A stretch of DNA of 64,000 nt, taken from positions 1 through 64,000 of the forward strand of contig CDMY01000396.1 of assembly GCA_001179505.1 (NCBI GenBank), written 5' to 3'. Position 1 is the first letter of the stretch. Each line of letters begins with the position of its first letter. The notes under the pieces were generated by a model. That model had not been told where the DNA came from. It saw only the letters and a list, made by a program, of their open reading frames with translations, and made no database searches. Of this stretch, positions 34,723-45,797 are shown in pieces. Both the position numbers and the translations under genes were made by a program. This DNA is from Vitrella brassicaformis (lineage: Eukaryota > Sar > Vitrellaceae).

Positions 34723-35673
34723 ATGGCTTCTCTGAAGCGAAGTAGCGACACCGTGCCCACCAGCCTGTCGGCACCGGACCTGCCGGAGCGTTTCACCCTC
34801 AACGTCGGCGGCAAGCACGTGCAGATCCAGACGAAAACGCTTCTCTCGCGACCCGACGATGGCAGATCTCTCATCGGCCACATCACGGCGGAGATGCGCA
34901 AGCAGGAAGTGACCATGGGCGACAGCACGGTGATTTCCAACCGCAACGTGTTTCTCGACCGCAACTCGGAGCTCATGGACCTCTTGCTGATGTGGTTCCG
35001 CCAGGGTGAGGCCTGCCAGGTCCGCCGCTGGCCGACGGAGGTCCTCCACTACCTCATCCCCGAAGCCGACCACTTCGGTGAGAAATCAGACAGAGCGGTG
35101 GGATCGGATGGCCGCAGGGTGCGGTGCGCAGATCAGATCTCTCCATCACATGCTCTCTCTTCCCTGGTTGCGTATGTATTGTGTGTGTGGCAGGTTTGTT
35201 GTCGTTGCGTCAGGAGATAGAGGAGGCGCTGCAGGGCCGGGGCGGCATGGCCATGGCCGCATCGGCTGGCGAGGAGGTGGACGTAGAGGGCGAGGGTGAG
35301 GGAGAGGGCATGGACGGCGGCGAGTGCGAGGGCACGGAGGATGACACGGACGAGGAGGGCACAGAGACCCCTCCGATGCCCAATGACGAACAAGTCGGCG
35401 ACCCCATCTTCTACAAGGAGGATGGCAAACCGGTAAGTGAGCATACCTAGATGGATGGATGGATGGATGGATGGGTGTGTGTGTCAGGCCGACGGTGTGG
35501 TTCGTCGCAACATGGAGTTGGGTGTGTTGGCGAGTGTGGCGTCTGCCGGCCCCAACGTGCTGCGGCGCCACGCCACTGTGTCGGCGGCGCAGACGGCGGC
35601 CCGCGAGAAGCAGCACCTCAACCTCAAGCCAGAGATAGACTTCAAGGTGTTCACACCAGACTGGGACAAGTAG
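34723..35673 (+). CDS. BTB/T1 (KCTD-like) domain protein
   Basis: Three exons: 34723-35077, 35194-35432, 35488-35673. Residues about 22-120 form a T1/BTB domain of the potassium-channel tetramerisation type: FTLNVGGKHVQIQTKTLL, then NRNVFLDRNSELMDLLLMWF, and EVLHYLIPEADHFGLLSLR, which is the usual end of the fold. There is no membrane segment, so it is a soluble KCTD-like protein rather than a channel. KCTD proteins often act as cullin-3 adaptors, but this cannot be told here. A long Glu/Gly-rich acidic linker follows, then a C-terminal segment ending DFKVFTPDWDK. The insertion between the second strand and FLDRN is longer than usual. Confidence 0.88.
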
Positions 35674-36172
35674 GGAGGATGGAGGGTGAGGGGTTCGCTG
35701 ATAGATGCAGCACAGGTAGATGGGCGCCACGTAGAGGGAGGGGGAGCGGGGATGTGTGTGTGAGGATGGAAACGGTCCGTGTGTGGCTGCCGGGTTACCT
35801 TAGCGAACGCCTGTCTGCCTGTCTGTCTGACTGCCTTCCAACCGGCGGCGGACGGCTCGGCTCAATGTAGATGTCGCTACTGCGTGCGGGGCTCGTATGT
35901 ATGTGTTGGTGGATGGATGGATGGATGGAATGGCGGGTGGTGCTAGCAGTGCTGCTTAGAGAGATAGATAGAACGATAGACGCACAATGGACGGACGGAC
36001 GGACGGATGGATGGATGGACAAGAAAGACCAACACATTCTCAAATGAACCGCGGTTACTTAAACGGCGCACGCAAGCAAACAATATACACGCTGTAAAAT
36101 CTGGTCCGCCATCGATATCGGCCGACGTCAACGAAAGACGGAACACGAAACACGCCAAAGGGTCATCGCCAT
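35674..36172. other. Intergenic between convergent genes
   Basis: 3' flanks of the BTB gene (+) and the PhyH gene (-). It contains GGAT and GGAC microsatellites at 35905-35930 and 35990-36020. No gene seen. Confidence 0.5.
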
Positions 36173-37980
36173 CTATCCGATGAGCGATGCCCGCTCCTCA
36201 GGCCGCTCGACAGCGTCTTGTGTCACACCACCGGCAGCTGCCTTCCTCCTCTTTCTCATGAACCTCTGATGCTGTGGGAGGTCACTGATGGCCGCCACGT
36301 GGTACTCGTGCGGCCAGTGCGTGAGCGTCGTCCCCTCAGCCACAGCGCGGCGACGCTGCGCAAGCACCTGCAGCCACCATGTCATCAGACACAGACACTG
36401 CAAAGGTGCCGTGATGGCGGCGTCAGCCAGCCACGGACCTGCGGCGTCGCCCTGCTCTTGGCCGTCATGCATACGTATGCCACCGCACGCAGCAGCCGAT
36501 CTGTCGGGGAGGTCGGCTCCTTCAATGCGGGCGTATTGCAGTGAACCGTCCTGACACACACACCGCCCCCATTCCCCACCCCGTATTAACATGTGTGTGT
36601 GTGCGCCTCTATCCTCGCGGACTTGTGTGTGTGTTTACTTACCGAGAGTCCCACAAGACCAGGTCGCCAGCCTGACAGCTGACGAGACGCGGCGGGAGGG
36701 GGCGGGGGAGTGAGTCGTCCAACAGAGAGGAGGACGACGGATTGCCATTCGCCACAGAACGGATGAGCGGATCAGATGGAGGGATAGGAAGAAAATCGCC
36801 CGTAAGCAGACTGACACAGACAGAACAAAAGGAAGGGCAACAAATCAATCACCGACACTCCTGGTGCGCAGCGCACAATGTGTGTGGTATTTTCTCATAT
36901 ATGTGGGTATGTCCTGACTGACCCGATGGCGCCGGCCCGTTGGCTGAGGTGGCGATGGTGATTGTGGGAGCGGGGGATGACACACAAACCTCCCGTTGTC
37001 GCATCGCTCGCGTACAGTGACACGAAACCCTGAAAGACACAAACAAAAGGCAGGCCACACACAACACAACACAAGACACATGTCTGTCTGCCCTGATCCC
37101 TGATGCATTCATTGACCGGTGTGTATGTGTGTGTGGATATCCTATCCCCCAGCTGATCTGACCTGCACACACTCGAAGCCCGGCTTCTTCCGGGCGTCCT
37201 GGTCGATGTGCCACCAGCCCCCTTTGGTCTTCCAGTGCCCTGCACCCTCCCTGTGCCACGGCCGATACAGACCCAGCCCATCAAATGACGTCAGCAACTC
37301 GCCGCCTTCGACGCCCCAAACGCTCTGGAAGGCCTTTTGCGTGAGGTGGTGTGTGCGGACGGCCCACATGACCTCCGAGTGGCCCACAGCCATCGAGTGG
37401 ATAGCACCGGTGGCGAGGTCGCCAAGCCAACCGATGTCGTCCCATGTGGATGGATCATGCCTGCAAGAAAAGGATGGATGGCAGACACGGCACATGAATG
37501 GGATGCATTTTTCCATCTATCTATCTCAATGCACGTGACCTGCTGTTAGCTGACTGACCTGGTCAGGTTTTGGTTGGTGCTCTCGAGCCAATCCCAAACG
37601 CCCTCACGGCACCTCTCCAGCATCGCTGCATCCATCACGTCCCCGATGACGCAGTAGCCCTCCTGCCTCAAGTAACCCATTGCCTCACCCATCTGCCGCT
37701 CGTCCAGCACAGAAAACCGCTTGATTGCCGGACACTCCAGCTGCAATGGACCATTGCCGCCCTCTCCCTCCCCCTCTCCCCAGAAGACCCGCCGCACACA
37801 GCGCGAGATGTCGGTCTCGCATTGCTTCTTCGTGGCCTCGTCGAAGGTGAGGCACTGCCGCATGAACAGGGGGCCCGCGTGAAGCGCCAGACCGGCCAGA
37901 TCCCACAGGGACACGTTGGGACGCGAGAGAGGACGACGATGGGCAGCGGTGGGCTGATGCTGTGCGACGCTCACTTTCAT
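36173..37980 (-). CDS. PhyH-type Fe(II)/2-oxoglutarate dioxygenase
   Basis: Six exons: 37559-37980, 37163-37460, 36923-37028, 36643-36810, 36439-36550, 36367-36173. The iron-binding HxD is in GGWWHIDQDARKKPGFECVQ, the distal His in DLVLWDSRTVHCNTPA, and the Arg for 2-oxoglutarate is probably in TDRLLRAVAYVCM. The strand after HxD reads GFVSLYASDATTGGLCVIPR and SHNHHRHL, as in phytanoyl-CoA dioxygenase relatives. The substrate is unknown. The N-terminal exon (LDERQMGEAMGYLRQEGYCV) is duplicated as a fragment at 47147-47564. The protein starts at Met 37980; a 15-codon upstream ORF ends five bases before it. The start of the last exon is either 36367 or 30 nt further upstream. Confidence 0.87.
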
Positions 37981-37985
37981 TGCCT

Positions 37986-38033
37986 TCACAGCAGGAGGGG
38001 GACGAAGGCGGCGCTGACAGAGTGGCCGAGCAT
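37986..38033 (-). promoter_or_regulatory. Upstream ORF in PhyH leader
   Basis: A 15-codon ORF (MLGHSVSAAFVPLLL, then TGA) lies five bases before the PhyH start codon. The same ORF, with a few changes, is in segment C (47570-47617). In segment A it has lost its stop and starts the RAP gene. Such an ORF could restrain PhyH translation; this is inference. Confidence 0.55.
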
Positions 38034-38520
38034 GTTGATCACCAGAGATAGAACTGCTTCTTCTTTACAGATCCCACGAGCAGCATTGGCTTCGGTTTGG
38101 CAGATCTTCCATCCAAGCACATCAACGAGTGTCAGCTGCCGTCTGCTGAGCTTTTTAGAGCCTGTAAGGCACCAATTGCGCAGTCGGTGTGCGATCAGCT
38201 TCCCGGTGCCCCTTTTTGCATTTCGCAATTTTGGCGATGTTTCTTAAACAGAGTATGCTGGTAGCCACAGAGAGCAGCGCCTCCCGCGACAAAATCGCAA
38301 ACGAATTTGCCAGGTTCGAGAAAAAGAGGAATTCGATCCTCACTCGATCACCCCGTTTCTCGCAAAAGTGGCACATTCGTTTAGCGATTTTGTCACATAG
38401 GTCGCTTCCCTTTGATGGTCTGACGAAGGAATGAGGTGAACATTCTGCGAGCTCGGGATTGAGCTCGCTTTTGCGTGCTCGGGACTGAGCTCGCCATGCC
38501 AAAAAGGACAAAGACAGGGA

Positions 38521-38612
38521 ACGAGTCGTCGCAACGTCTCCCGCAAGAATGCGCGGGCTGCCGCTGAGCGATATCTGGATCGGCGGGACGTTGATGCGTT
38601 ACGCCCGCTCAA
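38521..38612 (+). pseudogene. POP4 5' fragment B, start codon lost
   Basis: Matches the first 30 codons of POP4 (SRRNVSRKNARAAAERYLDR). The ATG of copies A and C is ACG here, and homology ends at about 38612, so no POP4 protein can come from this copy. The frame remains open into unrelated sequence for another 80 codons. Confidence 0.85.
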
Positions 38613-38945
38613 AGGAGCGGAGCCGCAGTTTTTTCTTGTCCACTTCAGGCAGACGATGCCATCGCTCAGAGGACTCTCGCTCTGTCCGGCAGGACAGCGA
38701 TCCTGTGATCATCTCTCAAAATTGCATCTCTGCTTGCGCGTCGTGCCTTCCCTTCTAGTGGCGTCATTGTTTGGCTTATCGACTCATCGGTGGAGTGATT
38801 TGCTTGTCGACAGTCGCTGCCTTTCCACCGGTAAGCACATGCACGAGAGATGACACGTGCGAACGACACACTCACTCAGTGCGCATTGTGTGTGTGGTGG
38901 TTTTGAGGCGCTGTGTGGGCTGCCGTGAGGACAGCGGGTGGCACT
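38613..38945. promoter_or_regulatory. 5' flank of F-box-like paralogue 1, duplicated at 42400-42738
   Basis: Parts of this flank, including GGCTTATCGACTCATCG and the following GTCGACAGTCGCTG, recur upstream of paralogue 2. The tandem duplication therefore carried its promoter. Confidence 0.6.
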
Positions 38946-41845
38946 ATGAGCAGCACATCGGCATCAGCTGCTGCAAGTGGGCTGACCTACTGGCTTAAGA
39001 GAGAGGGAGGGGAGGATCCACTTATGTGGTGTGGTGTTCGTTGGTCAGGCCGCGAACATATTGGAGTCGGCAATCGCAGCGGTGCTCTCGTAGACCAGTC
39101 GATGAGTGCGGCAGGCAGCACGTCTGTCGCCGGCAGCCTGCTCAACGCCCTCAGGAACCTCTGTGTGCTGCAGTCGCGGGTATGCAGAACAGAACAGAGA
39201 AGAGCCACAGCTACATCATCCCTATCCGTCGCGCGCACGTGTGCGCGCGTGTGTGTGTGATCAGGGTCAAGCGGTTCTCGAATCGCTTTATGCAGTAAGG
39301 CACACAGGCAGCTGGCTGGCCCTATGTGGCTCATTCTGGTGTGACGTGTGTCATTCACAGGGGTCGCCCATTAGCGCGGAGATGGCCAGCGGAGCCCTCT
39401 CGGATCTCGCATCTCACACAGAAGGCTGCGGCTCGGCCATCGCACGGCTGGATAGCCTAGTGCAGGTCGGAATGATGCCGATAGCCTCTCTGTGTGTATG
39501 CCTTCTCTCTCTGCATATAATGCTCTGTGTGTGTTCTTGTTTTCGGTTCAGGGCAGCAGTGGTGCGCGGGAGACGACTGAGGAGGCCTCCGACGCTGCAC
39601 ATGAGGGGGTACGTCTGTTTCGCTCTAATACTGACATGACGGCCTGTGAATTGCGTGGTGTAGTTTCTGTCGTGCCCCAAGGGGGACTTGGCCGGCAAGA
39701 AACTCCACAACACCGGGGGCCAAAAGGTCAGTCAGGGAGGGAGGGGCCACCTGTGCTGTGTACAGGTGTTTGGGCGGTGTCTTGTGCCTTGGTGTGTGCA
39801 GTCTAGCAAGAAGAGCGGCAAGACCTCGTCCAAGCCATCGTCAGCCAAATCGGTAGGTAAACCACACTAAACCACACTCACGCACCGCACCAAACGCAGA
39901 TCTGATCTCCACTCCACTCATACGACCCTCCTGTCGTATGCTTGCCGTCTTCTCTCTCCAAATCAGGAGGGCGGCAGTGGTGTCAAGCGTCCGCCCGGCA
40001 AGTTCATCCTGTTTTGCAACGAGCGCCGCGCGGCCCTGAAGCAGGAGATGGAGGCCGAGGGCGTCGATGCCGCACCCAAGGGCGTCAACAAACGGCTCGG
40101 GGAGGAGTGGAACACCATGGACGAAGACGAAAAGAAGGTCAACTCGGACGGGGAGAGACGTTCACATGGATGGACGCTCAGCTCACATGGTGCACCGCAC
40201 CGTGTCCTGTGTATGTGTTGTGGCTGTCAGCCGTACAAGGACAAGGCTGAGGAGCTGCTCGCTGCCTGGAAGCAGAGTCAGTGAGCCGACAGACCGTCCG
40301 ACAACGCACAACCACACACATGTGTCCATTTGTGTGTGTCGTGTCGTGTCATGTTTGTCAGGCACTGGCGGCGATTCCTCGTCCAAGAAGGGCAAGAAGG
40401 GCAAGGGCGACGAAGACGATGAGGACGAGGGGGAGGAAGACGAAAACGTAACACAACAAACACGACCACCCCATCGGCTATTCGTCTGTGTGTCCATGGA
40501 TGTCGCTATCAGGAAGCCGTGCAGGGCCAGGGTGGTGCGAAGCGTTGCCGAGTCGATGGCCTTCCCGAGTCGTCTGGTGCTGCCCAGCCCGTCTTCCTGC
40601 CTGGGCTGTCCCTGCCCACCGACGTCATGCGCGACGTATTCCTACCTCTCATCACCCCCAACGACTCCACTGCCCTCTGCCGCACATCCGAGGCGGTCAG
40701 CAGCGCACTCGAGGCCGGCGTGGCCGCCGACATCGACAGCATCATCCGACACGACGGCCTCACCGGCGTCATCGGCTACCGCCAGGTGCGCCAGTCGACC
40801 GGCGTCCGTCGTCTGGTGCGCCGACTGCGACTGATCCGCCTCCACTACCTGATGGTGGCGGGGGGCGACTGGCGCGGCAGCGTGCCGCTGCTGCGGCTGG
40901 CCAAGAGCTGCGGACGGGTGAAGCAGCTGCCCATCGAGCTGACGAAGAACGACCTGCAGCACGTGGGCAGCAAGGCCGTCATCGACAGCCGGCCGCCCAG
41001 CATGAGGCAATACGCCCTCTTCAGCCACCGACTGAGCCAGAGGATGCGGCTGACGCGTGATGCCGGCGGGGGGGACGAGATGGGCGGGGATGAGGTGACG
41101 GTGTACACCGACCAGACGGTGCCGGCCAGATATCGAGATCGATTCGATCCAGACGATCCTGTGTGCGAATGTAAGAGAGGGAGGGCAAAGCCCACAAGAA
41201 AGGCAACTCGACCTAGATGGTCTTCTCCCTCCCTGTTTCCGTGTCTGCAGACGGTGGTGTCGTGTACGATGGCTTCAGAGGAATGATCATCAAGAGGTGC
41301 GATGCGGCACCGCTCAAAGTGGAAGGCACACACAAGACGGCAACCTGCTGTTTGCTCTTGCCTTCCCAGCATGGCCTTCGGGTCATCGCGTTTGGTGTCA
41401 AACCGCTTCTACAACGGGCGTCCGCCCTCTGCTGAGTGTCACCGCATCAATGTCCTGCTCGACCAGCAGCCGCCCCTGTGGGACTGTCGCACCATCGGCT
41501 ACCACCTCCACACACCCCGCCGATTCGTCATACTCTGTGGCGACGAGGAGGGCGATGACTTCCTGGCCTTCATCGAGATGACCAAGTACACAGGACACAT
41601 GTACCCTGATGGGGCGGCAGACATGTACCTGTACACCACCGAGGCGCCCCAGAGCGGCGTAGGCGCTGCTGGCTCCCCCCTGACAGTGTCCATCGCGCGC
41701 AACAAGATGGGCGACGACATCAGAGCCCTCCCAGACGTCGACGAGGCCTCCAATACAGGTACACGCGACTGCAAAGTGAGACCCACACAGGGGCAAGACT
41801 TTCTCTTCATGTGTGTGCACAGCTGTCGCGGCGGTGTTAGTGTAG
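38946..41845 (+). CDS. F-box-like protein with HMG box, tandem paralogue 1
   Basis: Fourteen exons: 38946-38976, 39049-39179, 39265-39294, 39361-39465, 39552-39608, 39664-39726, 39802-39852, 39967-40137, 40231-40276, 40362-40447, 40513-41170, 41251-41296, 41370-41758, 41823-41845. Small exons lead to an HMG box split over two exons (KRPPGKFILFCNERRAALK, LGEEWNTMDEDEKK, PYKDKAEELLAAWKQ), then an acidic/Lys-rich linker. The large exon starts with an F-box-like motif (LPTDVMRDVFLPLITPND), followed by a domain shared only with paralogue 2: [52 protein letters not shown]. The last exons carry RFVILCGDEEGDDFLAFIEM. HMG boxes bend DNA, so a nuclear role is likely. The 3' end differs from paralogue 2: the frame stops after seven residues of the last exon, with no ubiquitin-like domain. 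Confidence 0.83.
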
Positions 41846-42738
41846 CTGATGTGGAGTGACGTACACATCTGACGGGTGGACGACTCTGAGATGAGCATGT
41901 GACCTGGCAATGGGCGTGGCGTGGCTGGTGGGGGGATGCAATGGATGCTTCTGTAGCCGTCCACTTTTTCTATGCGTGTTTTTTCTCACACAAATCCAAT
42001 CCCTACACGCGATCATCAATGCATGGATCCCGAGCCGTTCTTCAGCATGTATGGCATGTATCCACCGCATCCAGTTTTGTGTACACACACTGGTTGTCGT
42101 CGGATTCATATTCGTGCAGGCCAGGCGGTGCGTGGTGAACTCCTTGATCTGACTGACGGGCTGGTTGAGTGCTTTACCATTCAGATGTCATGTGGTCACA
42201 TGCCTGCCAGTCATATGGATCAGGAGTCACATGCGCAGTAGCATCACGCAAACTATACAGACAGACACGCACACACACACGCATCAACCAGACAGGCAGC
42301 CAGGCGCATGTTTGTCATCCATCAGACATACACAAACCCTCACTGCACCAACCCACTCACACAATCACGTCAGCGGCATGGTTTCGATCTCGCGCGCTGA
42401 AAGGAGGAGTTCGGCAGTTGTTGGTTTTTGCGCGCGTCCAGACGAAACCATCAGCTCAGAGGGCTCCCTCTGTCCCGCACGACAGAGATCTCATCGCATT
42501 CTCTGCCGTGTTCGCAATTGCGTGTTCGTCGTGAGCCCTCCCGTCTGGCGGAGTGCTGCGCGGCGCTGTGATTGATTGGCTTATCGACTCATCGTTTGAC
42601 TGATTTGCTCGTCGACAGTCGCTGTTCTCTCGCCGGTGAGCACATGCGCGTGGGAGCGACGCACTCACTGCGCCATTGTGCGTGTGCGGTGGTCTTCAGG
42701 CGTTGTGTGGGCTGCCGTGAGGCCAGTGGGCGGCAGCT
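41846..42738. other. Intergenic between tandem paralogues
   Basis: 3' flank of paralogue 1 and promoter of paralogue 2. The stretch at about 42255-42360 (CAGGCGCATGTTTGTCATCC) recurs after paralogue 2 at about 45412-45431. The duplicated unit therefore runs from about 38640 to 42360 and again from 42400 to 45480. Confidence 0.6.
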
Positions 42739-45008
42739 ATGAGCAGCACATCGGCATCAGCTGCTGCTGCAGGTGGGCTGACTGGTTGGAAGAGGGAGAA
42801 AAGGGTTAGTTGTGTGGTGTGGTGTTTGTGTCGGTCAGGTAGTGTCTTCTATAGCAGTGGCAGTAGTTCGATCGGCACACAAGGAGATGAGCAGTCGGTA
42901 AGCCAAGATGCGGCCACACAAACAGGCAGAGACCGTCATGCATTCGTCTGTTTCTCATGACAACGTCGCGTGTGCTGTGCAGAAGTCGTCTGATCCCGTG
43001 GCGCGTCTGGTGAAGTTACACCACCAGGTAGGTAGGTGGCTTGGCTCCAGACACAGACGAGAGGACATGTGGGCAGACAGGGAGATGGATGGCGGGTGTG
43101 ACATGTCGTGTGTGTTGTGCGTGCAGGCAATGGGGATCTCTCTGACCACTCATCCAACACAGTCGCCTCGCAGACAGAGATGGTGGCACAGGTACGATGC
43201 CACGTATGCCGTGTGTGTGTGTGGATATCTTCCTTCGTGACGTATTGCTGCTTTTGCTTCAGGGCCCTGGCAGCCGATTTGCCAACAAGGCCGTCACTGA
43301 TGAGACCACTAAGGCCACAAAGACACAGAAGAAGGTACGACAGCTGCTGCACCGTGCTGCTGACATCATTACGGCCAACGTATGCTGTGCTGCGCGTGTC
43401 AGGTTGACGCCATGGGGCTCTTGCGGCAGCTATACGCCCTGCCCGAGGCCCTCATGCACGGCACACTCCTCCCCCTCATGGACCAGCAGCACCTGCACAC
43501 CGCACTCGCCAAGGTCAGCAGTGCCCTCTGCTGCACCTCACCGGCAGTCGGCAGCGCCGTCGCGGCCGCCCTCATCCCCCAAATCGACAGCATCATCGAA
43601 CGCGACGGCCTCACAGGCGTCATCGGCTACACCCAGATCCGTTGGCACCTGCAGCGGCAGCCGGGTCGGGCGATGGACGTGTGTCGTCCATTCCGGCTGA
43701 TCCGCCTCCACTATGTGGTGGTGACAGGGGGCGACTGGCGGGGCAACGTGCCGCTGCTGCGGCTGGCCAAGAGCTGCGGGCAGATCCAGTCGCTGCCGAT
43801 TCAGCTGACGAAGCACGACCTGCACCGTGTGGGCAGCAAGGCCGTCATCGACAGCCGGCCGCCCAGCATCCGCCAGTACAGCCTCTTCAGCCACCGACTG
43901 GGCGAGGGGATGCGGCTGACGCGCAACGCCAACGGGCGGGAGATGCTGGGTGGGTATGAGGTGACGGTGCACACCGACCAGACGGTGCCGAGGAGGTATC
44001 GAAATCGCTTCGATGCGGCCGATCCCCCGTGCCGATGTGAGAGAGGGGAGGGGAAAGCACCACAGGAAAGGCAACTTGACATGGATGGTGTCTGCCGCTG
44101 TGTCTGTGTGTCTGCAGACAATGGTCTCGAGCTCAGCAGCTTCAGAGGACTGGTCATCAGGAGGTACGCAGCGACTGAAATGAGAGAAGAAACAGTACAG
44201 CAAGGTGTCGTGTTGTCTGTCTTTCCGCTCCTTGCTCTTTCAGGTTGACAGAGTGGTCGTTGCGTTGTGTGTCGTATCAGAACTGGCATCTGCCCTCTGC
44301 TGAGTGTCGTGACATCGGTGCCCTGGTCGACCAGCAGTCGCCCCTGTGGGACGGCTGCCGCACCATCGACTACAGCACCATCGGCGGCTCATACCGACTC
44401 GTCATACTGTGTGGCGAGGAGGAGGGCGACAAGCGGCGTACATCGAGATGGCCAAGGGGTCTTATCGGCCGGCATCCATCTCCCTCTTCACTACCGAGGC
44501 GCCCCAGCAGGCCGGCGATGGCCCTGCTGCCTCCACGCAGGCAGTGGGCATCGCCCGCAACAAGATGGGCGACGCCATCACTCTACTCCCACAGGTCAAC
44601 GAGGCCATCAACACAGGTACACACGAATGAAAAGGGGCGGGGGACGCAGCCACGCACACACATTTCATGGAGTGCGCCTTCGTGTCGCTCTGATGTTCAG
44701 GTGTGTTTGCGTGTTCGGCCACAGAGCGGCGACCGACCTTCCAGATCTTCTACAGAAGCATCCCAGGTCAGACACATAGACTCTCACGAACCAGTCTCCA
44801 CATTGTGACTATTTTACATGCAGGCAGGACCGGAGTACTGGACGTCCACCCCAGCGACACCATCAGGACTGTCAAGGCCAAGATTCAGGCCAAGGAGGGC
44901 ATCCGCATCAGCTGGCAGCGACTCAATTATGGTGGCAAGCCGCTCGAGGACGGCCGCACCCTGTCGGACTACAACATCCAGAAGGAGAGCACACTGTTCC
45001 TGCTGTAG
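42739..45008 (+). CDS. F-box-like protein with C-terminal ubiquitin-like domain, paralogue 2, one frameshift
   Basis: Exons: 42739-42772, 42839-42897, 42983-43031, 43127-43191, 43263-43334, 43403-44036, 44118-44163, 44244-44616, 44701-44766, 44824-45008. It starts like paralogue 1 ([11 protein letters not shown]) but lacks the HMG box. It has the F-box-like [20 protein letters not shown] and the shared domain ([32 protein letters not shown]). The last two exons encode a ubiquitin-like domain: [72 protein letters not shown]. It ends before any diglycine, so it cannot be processed like ubiquitin. Relative to paralogue 1, four bases are missing near 44431-44440, which breaks the frame. All downstream splice sites and the ubiquitin-like frame are intact, so a very recent mutation or a sequence error is possible. 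Confidence 0.8.
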
Positions 45009-45797
45009 CCTGGGGGGCGGCATGCAGATCTTCGTCTAGACACTCTCTCACTGGTGGGTCAGGCAACACACACGACCTCACCAGCGGGACTCTGCAAACG
45101 TGTGACTTAGTCGGCGTGGTGGGCGTGGCACGCATCGATCGAGAGAGACAGGGATGGATAGATGAGTAGATGCGTGTGTGTGTGTGTAGGTATGCGCATT
45201 GGACCGACCTTGGCTCCCTCCGTTGAATGTTCATTCGAGGTGTGTGTGATGTATGTATACGCAGCATCGCTTTTCAACACTTCTTGTCTTTGCATGTGTG
45301 TACTTGACGGATTCAATCCGTGTGTTGGTCGGTCACATCATCCTTCACCCTTTACAGACCCCAGACACGCCAACTAGACAGACAGACAGACAGATCAACC
45401 AGCCAGACAACCAGGCGCATGTTTGTCATCCGTCATTCACACACACACATGCACACACCCTCACCACACCAATGAAAACTATGAAATGACACTAACTGGT
45501 GTGGGGGGACGGTATGGATGGTAATGCGTGAATCCATCTGTCTGTTTGACTGTTCCGCGTCGATAGAGTACACCAGACCAGATACATGGGCGGTGGAAAA
45601 TCACTCACTAACCGAATGCACCGCACCAATCGGCCGCTCCTCTCCCATCTCCCACCTGCCGTAACTAGCGTACACGCCGATACAGTGAGTGCACTGCCCG
45701 GACACGCAATACGATACACTGCAGCAGAAATACAACACACAACTCCCCCAACCCCCACATGAGGGAAAAACCCTCCCTCCCTCTCTCCCCTCTGTCA
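45009..45797. other. Intergenic between convergent units
   Basis: Begins with the fossil polyubiquitin junction (45009-45040) described in the findings. It then holds (GT)n and (GACA)n tracts and the duplicated 3' flank at about 45380-45480. No gene. Confidence 0.5.

Larger units (their letters stand above)
37515..38612. repeat. Duplicated segment B (PhyH exon 1, shared promoter, POP4 5' fragment)
   Basis: Homologous to segment C (47099-48176) over about 1.1 kb and, inverted, to segment A. It keeps an intact PhyH first exon and only the first 30 or so codons of POP4. Sequence identity with C is high throughout, with small indels. Confidence 0.9.

Noticed and set aside
45180-45480. Possible small gene after paralogue 2
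   Set aside because: Frames are short and made of (GT)n and (GACA)n translation; part is the duplicated 3' flank of paralogue 1.
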